The position numbers were made by a program, and so were the translations under genes. A stretch of DNA of 48,189 bases from Bradyrhizobium pachyrhizi (GTDB taxonomy: Bacteria > Pseudomonadota > Alphaproteobacteria > Rhizobiales > Xanthobacteraceae): the NCBI RefSeq assembly GCF_001189245.1, contig NZ_LFIQ01000088.1, positions 141,784-189,972 on the forward strand, written 5' to 3'. This document shows, one piece after another, positions 42,960 to 48,189 of the stretch (positions are counted from its first letter, which is position 1; each line of letters opens with the position of its first letter). A model generated the notes under the pieces. The model was not told the origin of the DNA, did no database searches, and saw only the letters and a program-made list of their open reading frames with translations.

Positions 42960-43634
42960 TTAGCGAGGGCGTTGACGAAGCACTGTCGGAAACGACGAAT
43001 GATGACGAACCCACTTTCGGGTTTCCGGACAAATCCATCCAATAACTTTGGTGATGCGTCCGTAATCTTCTGACAGAGATCGCCCTATCAATGGTTCGTG
43101 GTGGAAAATTCGATTCCTCAAATCTTGAACTGCATTGACGGCGGCGCTGACATCGCGAATCGAACCTTCCAAATGCGGGAAAGCATTCCCCACTTCGTGA
43201 TCCCAAATCGGCTCGTTGTATTCTCGCTACAGCATTGCAGCCCAAAATCCGAGCATCAGGGACGCGACGATTTGGTCCATATGAGGCTCGCCACCATACT
43301 TTCGGCGTAGGCGCTGCGCGACCTTGTCGATATCCAAGCACCGATCAGTTCCAAGCACCCGCCGCGCTGCTAGATCAGACCACCATCTCTGTCCTAGCTG
43401 GGCAGATAGAGATGCATGGATCACATTTCTGAGCGATATTTCAAGGGCTTGTAGCGGGTAGTGCAGGCTCTGACCGATGGCTGCGTTCCACAAATAAAGC
43501 GCATTGGCGATGTTCTCTCGGAACCCAGCCGCCTCCAAATACGTTTGCCACCGGGGCGTCGAAAGCGTTCTGCCGAAGGCAATCGTTAATTCGGGTGTAA
43601 TCGGCCCTATATTACGCTCTTGACGGATTGGCAT
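42960..43634 (-). pseudogene. Abi-like (abortive infection family) gene interrupted by an in-frame amber stop
   Basis: Two stretches in the same frame make one Abi-like protein. The first (43634 to 43230) has FGRTLSTPRWQTYLEAAGF, ALYLWNAAIGQSLHYPLQ and ALEISLRNVIHASL; a TAG at 43229-43227 follows FWAAML; the second continues REYNEPIWDHEVGNAFPHLE and VQDLRNRIFHHEPL, the conserved C-terminal Abi segment with RN..HHEP, to a stop near 42960. No frameshift is needed. The start is uncertain (43634 ATG, or further up to 43808). Related proteins act in phage exclusion or as HEPN-type RNases (RNxxxH-like motif here RNRIFH). The gene is probably inactive unless the amber codon is read through. Confidence 0.7.
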
Positions 43635-43695
43635 TCGAAAGTAATGTCCCAATTGCGCGCCGGTGCCCGCCCAAGCGGAACCGGACCAGATAGAG

Positions 43696-43739
43696 CCCCG
43701 CGACAGCCCCTCAAAAGGCCCTCGCGGGGTTTCGCTTTT
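43696..43739 (+). terminator. Plus-strand terminator-like hairpin without an obvious upstream gene
   Basis: CCCCGCG (43696-43702) pairs with CGCGGGG (43723-43729), with an inner AGCCCCTC/AAGGCCC stretch, followed by TTTCGCTTTT. It lies antisense to the upstream part of the Abi-like gene, 54 bp before the small gene at 43793. Confidence 0.5.
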
Positions 43740-43792
43740 CAGCACCCGATATGGTATGCTTACCGCCAAGCAATCTAGAGGTTGTAACGCGG

Positions 43793-44023
43793 ATGCCAAG
43801 AGGTCCAAAAGGCGAAAGGCGCCCCGGTGACGTGATCGGCGCCGCCGTCATGATCGGCAAGATAGCCACCTGTGAGATCGAGGACGTCACCACGGAGGAC
43901 GGCAAGAACGCCGCTGCGGTGGCGCTGGGCCGCTTGGGTGGCAAGAAGCGCGCTGAAGGGCTATCCCCCCAAAAACGATCGGAAATTGCAAAAAAGGCAG
44001 CCAAGAGCCGCTGGAAGCGTTAA
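43793..44023 (+). CDS. Small basic protein, Lys/Arg/Ala-rich, unknown function
   Basis: 76 residues starting MPRGPKGERRPGDVIGAAV, with AGAGG 11 bases upstream. The C-terminal half, NAAAVALGRLGGKKRAEGLS, then RSEIAKKAAKSRWKR, is strongly basic and resembles KGG/histone-H1-like tails, so nucleic acid binding is plausible. I recall similar short proteins of unknown role as common in rhizobia, often near integrated elements. It precedes the long palindrome at 44035. Confidence 0.7.
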   Translation: MPRGPKGERRPGDVIGAAVMIGKIATCEIEDVTTEDGKNAAAVALGRLGGKKRAEGLSPQKRSEIAKKAAKSRWKR

Positions 44024-44034
44024 CTCGGCTTGAC

Positions 44035-44078
44035 GTGTCGATTTTTCTTACCTACAAGTAGGTATAGAAAATCGACAC
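44035..44078. promoter_or_regulatory. Long palindrome with core TACCTAC-AA-GTAGGTA, likely operator of the XRE-ImmA pair
   Basis: The outer arms GTGTCGATTTT (44035-44045) and AAAATCGACAC (44068-44078) and the inner arms TACCTAC (44049-44055) and GTAGGTA (44058-44064) are both perfect; only 44046-44048 fails. TATAGA (44063-44068) could be a -10 element, so a bound protein would cover the promoter of the gene starting at 44092. The next-but-one gene encodes an HTH protein, a good candidate for autoregulation. The same dyad could also end transcription of the small gene just upstream. Confidence 0.6.
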
Positions 44079-44091
44079 GGGGTGTCCGAAT

Positions 44092-44706
44092 ATGGAATTC
44101 GCCGAGACGAAGTATTTCCGCGAATCTTGGGAAAGCGATCAGCGTTTGAACCAACTCCAGGTGACGCGCCAAGGTTTGCTGGAGGTGCGCGACGTTGCCA
44201 TGCAGGAGCGGTCGAACGCTACAAACTTCCATCCCACCAATTCTCCCGGCACCTTTGGATACCACCATGGCACTTGGGCGCTTCGTGATCGGTTTGTTGG
44301 CGATCATTGGGATGTCGATAGGAGCGACGGTATCGAAGCAATCTGGAATGAAGAGCTGAAAATCAAAATTGCTTTCTGTAATGTCGATTTGGCCTGCAAT
44401 GACGAACATGTTCCAAAACCTCGGTCGGAAAAGGGAGCTGGAGCCGAACGTGCCAGCGGCACGCCGTTGTTTGGCAAGCTTCCGCAGTTCGCGCCTCGGC
44501 AGGCTGAAACCTCACGCCTATACTATTTGATGGTTGATCAAGATGGGGCTGCCGAATTGACCCGGCCGGTTGTCAGCGGCGGAACTTTCACGTCTGCCGT
44601 TGAACGAATCTATCTTTCGCGCGGCATGGATGAAGATCCTAGCGTGGTCGGCGCGGATGATAACGGACCGGTCGACAATTTCGACCCTCAGGTGGTTCGC
44701 AAGTAG
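44092..44706 (+). CDS. Unknown 204-residue protein paired with an XRE-ImmA regulator
   Basis: 204 residues, no family recognised. The N-terminal half is mixed helix and polar (MEFAETKYFRESWESDQRLN, VTRQGLLEVRDVAMQERSNA), with TFGYHHGTWALRDRFV in the middle and a segment ELKIKIAFCNVDLACNDEH. The last 60 residues are acidic. No signal peptide or membrane segment is seen. It starts 13 bp after the long palindrome and ends 10 bp before the XRE-ImmA gene, so the two form one operon. By layout it may be the substrate or partner of the metallopeptidase, or a toxin-like component; neither is shown. Confidence 0.65.
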   Translation: MEFAETKYFRESWESDQRLNQLQVTRQGLLEVRDVAMQERSNATNFHPTNSPGTFGYHHGTWALRDRFVGDHWDVDRSDGIEAIWNEELKIKIAFCNVDLACNDEHVPKPRSEKGAGAERASGTPLFGKLPQFAPRQAETSRLYYLMVDQDGAAELTRPVVSGGTFTSAVERIYLSRGMDEDPSVVGADDNGPVDNFDPQVVRK

Positions 44707-44716
44707 CGCAGTTCTC

Positions 44717-45787
44717 ATGGGTGAAGAATTTAACCCGCGCAGGCTCACCCTTGCGCGAAAGCGCCGACGACTCACGGCCAAAAGTCTTGCTGAGCAAGCA
44801 GGCCTCGCGGTTGATACGATCTCGCGTCTGGAGAACGGAAGCAATGAGCCGGATGACGCAACAATCGATAAATTGCTTCTTGTGTTGAATTTTCCGAGGT
44901 CGTTTTTTTTCGATCACGACCCGCAGGAAATCGATACGGGCGCCGTCAGCTTTCGTAGCTTTTCAAAGATGAGCGCCAAGGAGCGTGATGCCGCAATTTC
45001 TGCAGGTTCTCTTGGCTTGCAGTTAAGCGCGTGGGTCGAGGAGCGTTTTGCATTACCGCAGCCGAAACTCCTTGATCTCAGCTACGAAACAGACCCGGAA
45101 ATGGCCGCTCATTCGATCCGGCAGGCTTGGAGTATCGGCGAGCGCCCCGTCGGGAATCTGATGGGGCTGCTTGAGACTAAAGGATTGCGGATATTTTCGC
45201 TTTCGGAAAACACAGCAACGGTGAATGCGTTTTCGTTTTGGAGAGACGAGAAGCCATTTATCTTTTTGAACAACTTCAAGACGGCTGAAAGCAGCATTTT
45301 TGATGCGGCTCACGAACTCGGCCACCTCGTTATGCATAAGCATGGCGATCCGAAGGAGACGCGCTCTGCAGAGCGCGAAGCGAACAGATTTGCGTCCACG
45401 TTTCTCATGCCGGCCAAGGATGTTCGGGCCACTGTTCCAAGGCGGATCACTATCGATACCGTTTTAGAAGTGAAGAAACGATGGCGCGTGTCCGCCATGG
45501 CGATGGCCCATCGCCTCAGTTCGCTGAAGCTGCTTTCCGACTGGCAGTACAAGTCCGTTTGCATCGAATTGGCAAAGAGGGGCTATCGCTCTGGGGAGCC
45601 GGGCGGGATCGAACGGGAAACCTCTGTTATCTGGCGAAAGGTCTTGACCCAGCTTTGGTCGGAGAAAACCACAAAAAATGATATTGCTGCCGACCTTCAT
45701 TTGCCCCTCGATGAATTGGAAGGGCTCATCTGGAACCTAGCGGGTGTGCAAAGTGCTCCGGGAGCAGCGGTAATTCGTGCCGTATAG
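44717..45787 (+). CDS. XRE-type HTH and ImmA/IrrE-type zinc metallopeptidase fusion
   Basis: 356 residues. The XRE HTH occupies about 7-62 (RLTLARKRRRLTAKSLAEQ, then LAVDTISRLENG). A linker leads to the ImmA/IrrE domain, with the zinc motif HELGH at 199-203 in FDAAHELGHLVMHKHG and the third ligand Glu in EREANRFASTFLMP. Such proteins cut a repressor or partner on a stress or phage signal. The usual ImmA substrate is the neighbouring HTH repressor; here the HTH is on the same chain, and the partner gene upstream (44092) is unrelated. No clear ribosome site precedes the ATG at 44717, suggesting coupling to the upstream gene. Confidence 0.88.
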   Translation: MGEEFNPRRLTLARKRRRLTAKSLAEQAGLAVDTISRLENGSNEPDDATIDKLLLVLNFPRSFFFDHDPQEIDTGAVSFRSFSKMSAKERDAAISAGSLGLQLSAWVEERFALPQPKLLDLSYETDPEMAAHSIRQAWSIGERPVGNLMGLLETKGLRIFSLSENTATVNAFSFWRDEKPFIFLNNFKTAESSIFDAAHELGHLVMHKHGDPKETRSAEREANRFASTFLMPAKDVRATVPRRITIDTVLEVKKRWRVSAMAMAHRLSSLKLLSDWQYKSVCIELAKRGYRSGEPGGIERETSVIWRKVLTQLWSEKTTKNDIAADLHLPLDELEGLIWNLAGVQSAPGAAVIRAV

Positions 45788-45968
45788 TACGAGATGAGCT
45801 CATTCATCGCCGAGTTGGCCAGAGGATCATTCCGCTGGCGCAGATCGGCAGTCATCCGCGCAATGTATTGCTCTCCAGACTACGAAAAGCCGAACTTTTA
45901 CGAGCCGTGGCACTAGATGATCTTGCGCTGCCGGGGCGCCTCCAATCCCCTATCATGGTCTTCGTCCG

Positions 45969-46694
45969 TCACGCTGGCGGCCCGGCCGGGTCTTCCTTGA
46001 CGCCGCGGGCGACGATCCTGAGCGATCCATCCGGCAGGGGCCGCTGCAGCTTCAGGGCCTCGTCTGGAGCAGCGGTCATCCAGGTCTCGACTTCCTCCGG
46101 CGTCGTCAGGATCACAGGCATCGCCTTCGGGTGGATGGCGCCGACCTCTGCGTTCGGCTCCGTCGTGAGGAACGCGTAGAGGTCGTTCTTGGTCTCGCCT
46201 TCCCTGACCTTTCGGACTGACGTCCAGCTAGTCCAGATGCCTGCGAAGCAGGCGAGCGGACGGGACTCGTTGAGGGCAAACCAAATGTCGCCGCCTTCGG
46301 CCTTGTTGAACTCGCTGAAGGAGTTGAACGGCACAACGCAACGGTTCTCGACGCCGAGCCATCGGGACCAATGTTTGCTCTTCACGTTGCGGATGTTGGT
46401 CGTGCCGCCGTCCGGCTCCATTCTGAGCAATTCCTTGAAATCCACCGGCTTGCCTTTGGCCTGCAGCTTTTCGGCTCGTTTCTTGGTGGCGTCCATCAAT
46501 GCCTTCGATGACGATGGCATTCCCCACCGCGCGGTCGCGAGCTCGCGGCCCTCTGCTCCGTTGCGCACGATCGGTGCGGTGTAGTCCGGAAACACGCCGG
46601 ACATCGGCGCCAGATTGCCAACGTATCGGTTCACGACACGAAACAGCGCGCTGATTGCGGCCTGGTTTGTCGTGATCGAATAGAGATTGCACAT
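45969..46694 (-). CDS. SOS response-associated peptidase family protein (SRAP, YedK/HMCES-like)
   Basis: 241 residues. Cys2 (MCNLYS), which becomes N-terminal after Met removal and forms a thiazolidine link to abasic sites in single-stranded DNA, is present. The core motifs TTNIRN (98-103), VPFNSFSEFN with catalytic Glu128, and the late HPKAMPVIL with the catalytic His complete the active site. It is slightly longer than E. coli YedK (222 residues) in the front third. It lies last in a three-gene minus-strand operon whose first gene is preceded by a LexA-type box; the gene upstream ends 3 bp before its ATG. Confidence 0.92.
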   Translation of the reverse strand: MCNLYSITTNQAAISALFRVVNRYVGNLAPMSGVFPDYTAPIVRNGAEGRELATARWGMPSSSKALMDATKKRAEKLQAKGKPVDFKELLRMEPDGGTTNIRNVKSKHWSRWLGVENRCVVPFNSFSEFNKAEGGDIWFALNESRPLACFAGIWTSWTSVRKVREGETKNDLYAFLTTEPNAEVGAIHPKAMPVILTTPEEVETWMTAAPDEALKLQRPLPDGSLRIVARGVKEDPAGPPA

Positions 46695-46697
46695 CGG

Positions 46698-47147
46698 TTA
46701 GGCTTCGGTTTTGGGGTGGCGAGGCTGCCAAGCCAATTGTAGCAGAGTCGCAGACGGCCGCCGGCCCGCCTTGGCGCACTTGCGGCAGCGCAGCCGGCTT
46801 GCGAGATCATGCACGAAGGTGGTTGGTGGGTGCTTCATCGCCGCAAGGTCGACGTCGCTCGGCGTCTTGCAGCGAGCGCACCTGATCTCAAGCCAGGCAA
46901 AGCCTCCATTCACGGCCTGGTCGATGGTGGGCGACGGATCGATAGGTTCGCCGTCGCTCCACATGCGCTCGTTCCAGCTTTCGCAAAGCAGCCTGTCAGC
47001 TTGCTGGATCATGGCCTCGCCCTTGGCCCGCATCTCGGCCGATTGGGCAGCAAGCATGTTAGCCATCGCGCGCGCCTTGCCGAGCTCCTTTGCCAGAGCC
47101 TTGCGATCACCGCCTGACAAGGGCGTAGGGTGATACTTCGGGGCCAT
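46698..47147 (-). CDS. Hypothetical protein with a zinc-ribbon-like Cys pattern
   Basis: 149 residues. An N-terminal helical part (DRKALAKELGKARAMANMLA, AQSAEMRAKGEAMIQQADRL) is followed by CARCKT (about 90-95) and CRKCAKAG (about 122-129), two CxxC pairs about 30 residues apart, as in a zinc ribbon. It lies between the SRAP gene (3 bp) and the upstream hypothetical (45 bp), so it is part of the same operon. A DNA-binding or protein-binding role in repair is possible; no family recognised. Confidence 0.72.
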   Translation of the reverse strand: MAPKYHPTPLSGGDRKALAKELGKARAMANMLAAQSAEMRAKGEAMIQQADRLLCESWNERMWSDGEPIDPSPTIDQAVNGGFAWLEIRCARCKTPSDVDLAAMKHPPTTFVHDLASRLRCRKCAKAGRRPSATLLQLAWQPRHPKTEA

Positions 47148-47192
47148 CCGGACTATCCAGGCGCACGAGATCGGATCGCGTTCCGGAACGGG

Positions 47193-47588
47193 CTAGGACG
47201 TCTCGAACGCCGGCCAGCACCCGTCTTCTTCATGCCTGCCGGTGCGCTGCTGGCAGGTGTTGTCGAGCAACCGCTGCGCCACATCCTTCCAGACCGCGTT
47301 GCCGCCATACAATCGGACTGCATCAGCGGTCTGGATTTCCACGGTCCGCTCGCAGCGGCGGCATGAGATGCGCAGGACATGGCGTTTAATCTCGGAAAGA
47401 CGCCGCTGCCGCTTCTGGGCTCCGGTCTCGTCGGCGCGAGGGTCTTTCAGGACCGATTCCCAATATTCCGCCGGGAGTGGCGCATCCGGGGCCGTCGTGG
47501 AGGGATGCGGTCTACGGGCAGCTTCAGCGGCCAGTTTTTCCATCTGCTTCGGGGTCGGCATGCGCCAGCTCGCGGGTCGATCGGTCAT
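47193..47588 (-). CDS. Hypothetical protein, first gene of the SRAP operon, Cys-rich
   Basis: 131 residues. The middle contains CRRC (about 91-94: ISCRRCERTVEIQTADAVR), and the end carries NTCQQRTGRHEEDGCWP, giving four cysteines that could bind zinc; the architecture resembles the second gene of the operon. The ATG at 47588 lies only 9 bases from a LexA-type box, so the message may be almost leaderless; an ATG nine codons further in (47561) is an alternative. The gene is divergent from Ku. Function unknown. Confidence 0.7.
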   Translation of the reverse strand: MTDRPASWRMPTPKQMEKLAAEAARRPHPSTTAPDAPLPAEYWESVLKDPRADETGAQKRQRRLSEIKRHVLRISCRRCERTVEIQTADAVRLYGGNAVWKDVAQRLLDNTCQQRTGRHEEDGCWPAFETS

Positions 47589-47597
47589 TCCGAACTA

Positions 47598-47612
47598 GAA
47601 CATAACAAGAAC
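47598..47612 (-). promoter_or_regulatory. LexA-type SOS box GTTC-N7-GTTC
   Basis: On the minus strand the sequence is GTTC-TTGTTAT-GTTC, an exact match to the alphaproteobacterial LexA consensus GTTC-N7-GTTC (GAAC-N7-GAAC on the plus strand). A third GAAC is at 47592-47595. It lies immediately upstream of the three-gene operon that ends in SRAP, with the Ku gene starting 122 bp away on the other strand. Confidence 0.7.
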
Positions 47613-47733
47613 AAATGTCGAGTCCACTCGGACCCACAATCTGAAAAAATCATCCCGTTGGAGGGGGCGCGGTGTCGGAACCAAGCCGGGCCGTTCGTCT
47701 TGAATCCGGCGTCAGTAATGGAGTTCCCCCGCG

Positions 47734-48189
47734 ATGGCCCCCCGCGCTAACTGGAAAGGCTTCCTGCGTCTTTCTCTCGTCACATGTCCGGTAGCGCTCT
47801 ATCCGGCCACGTCGGAATCCGAAAAGGTCTCGTTCAACCAGCTCAACCGAAGGACCGGCCACCGCATCAAGTACGCCAAGGTGGACGCGGATACCGGCGA
47901 GGAGGTCGACAACGAGGACATCGTCAAGGGCTACAAGGTCGACACCGACACCTTCATCGAGGTGACGAAGGAGGAGCTCGAGAGCGTCGCGCTGGAATCG
48001 ACGCGAACGATCGAGATCGACGAGTTCGTTGACCGCAGCGAGATCGATCCCCGCTATCTAATCCGCCCTTACTATCTGACTCCAGATGGCAAAGTCGGGC
48101 ACGACGCCTTCGCCGTTATCCGCGAAACGATCCGTGAGATGAACAAGGTCGCGATCGGTCGCGTGGTGCTGACCAATCGCGAGCACATC
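47734..48189 (+). CDS. ku: Ku protein, 5' part (truncated by window edge)
   Basis: 152 codons are in the window. The protein begins APRANWKGFLRLSLVTCPVA, followed by KVSFNQLNRRTGHRIKYAKV, VDNEDIVKGYKVDTDTFIEV and FVDRSEIDPRYL, typical of bacterial Ku homodimers that hold broken DNA ends and recruit ligase D in non-homologous end joining. GGAG lies 10 bases before the ATG. It faces away from the SOS-boxed operon across a 145-bp gap. No ligD is in the window. Rhizobia commonly carry several ku genes, so this may be an accessory copy brought by the island. Confidence 0.93.
   Translation, partial: MAPRANWKGFLRLSLVTCPVALYPATSESEKVSFNQLNRRTGHRIKYAKVDADTGEEVDNEDIVKGYKVDTDTFIEVTKEELESVALESTRTIEIDEFVDRSEIDPRYLIRPYYLTPDGKVGHDAFAVIRETIREMNKVAIGRVVLTNREHI

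Larger units (their letters stand above)
40735..48189. mobile_element. Left part of an integrative genomic island at tRNA-Lys
   Basis: Directly after the tRNA-Lys 3' end come a tyrosine recombinase and an excisionase-like gene, then genes of defence, regulatory and repair type with lower GC in 42.9-45.8 kb than the flanking chromosome (by eye). I do not see a second copy of the tRNA 3' end in the window, so the right border lies further on. Whether the SRAP-Ku block belongs to the island is inferred from continuity. Confidence 0.7.

Noticed and set aside
42865..43341. A 158-residue minus-strand frame overlapping the Abi-like gene
   Set aside because: It is out of frame with the conserved Abi segments and has no family features.
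45590..45660. A stretch reading GGGCGGGATCGAACGGG, resembling part of a tRNA in reverse
   Set aside because: It lies inside the XRE-ImmA coding frame and no cloverleaf can be formed.

Overview
The window looks like a chromosomal segment of a high-GC alphaproteobacterium, most likely Bradyrhizobium or a close relative. The reasons are the GC-rich codon use, the density of branched-chain amino acid, TRAP and taurine/nitrate-type transporters, the many intergenic palindromic repeats of the kind common in Bradyrhizobiaceae, an SOS box of the alphaproteobacterial type (GTTC-N7-GTTC), and a two-subunit NAD-dependent formate dehydrogenase resembling FDH1 of Methylobacterium. The assignment is inference from memory, not a database result.

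Layout. 1-10.6 kb: a truncated Liv-type binding protein divergent from an IclR regulator with a dyad operator between them; a PanE-like ketopantoate reductase; an ABC ATPase/permease pair without a binding protein; an MmyB-type regulator divergent from an SDR oxidoreductase; a QueG-like iron-sulfur protein with a perfect 14-bp palindrome upstream; a cupin; an orphan NMT1/TauA-type binding protein; a Nudix protein and a ModA-like binding protein. 10.8-16.7 kb: a complete branched-chain amino acid-type ABC operon (binding protein, two ATPases, two permeases) whose last gene overlaps a PPK2 polyphosphate kinase. 17-21.4 kb: an NTF2-like protein, an AdaA-like regulator with a Ser where the methyl-accepting Cys is expected, leuA with a previously hidden 38-codon leader peptide and attenuator-like structures, and a LysR regulator. 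21.6-31.8 kb: a secreted protein of unknown function, an HD-domain hydrolase, then a formate dehydrogenase cluster (fdhD-mobA divergent from moeA, then the fused beta subunit and the alpha subunit). 32-40.5 kb: an actinobacterial-type dapD, a small secreted protein, a metallo-beta-lactamase-fold hydrolase, a twice-frameshifted DUF2200 pseudogene, a 1.3-kb repeat-rich stretch, a DctPQM TRAP transporter operon and an LTXXQ/Spy-like periplasmic protein.

40.66 kb to the end: a tRNA-Lys(CUU) gene followed immediately by a tyrosine recombinase and an excisionase-like gene, marking the left end of a genomic island whose right end is not in the window. The island carries an Abi-like gene with an in-frame amber stop, a small Lys/Arg-rich protein, an unknown 204-residue protein paired with an XRE-ImmA/IrrE metallopeptidase regulator behind a long palindrome, a three-gene operon ending in an SRAP (YedK/HMCES) DNA-crosslink protein with a LexA-type box at its start, and a divergent Ku gene that runs off the window. 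The SOS box, SRAP and Ku together suggest a DNA-damage module carried on the island.

The points most worth follow-up are the leuA leader/attenuator, the SOS-boxed SRAP operon next to Ku, the 204-residue protein plus XRE-ImmA pair with its operator, the actinobacterial-type dapD, and the Cys-to-Ser change in the AdaA-like protein.
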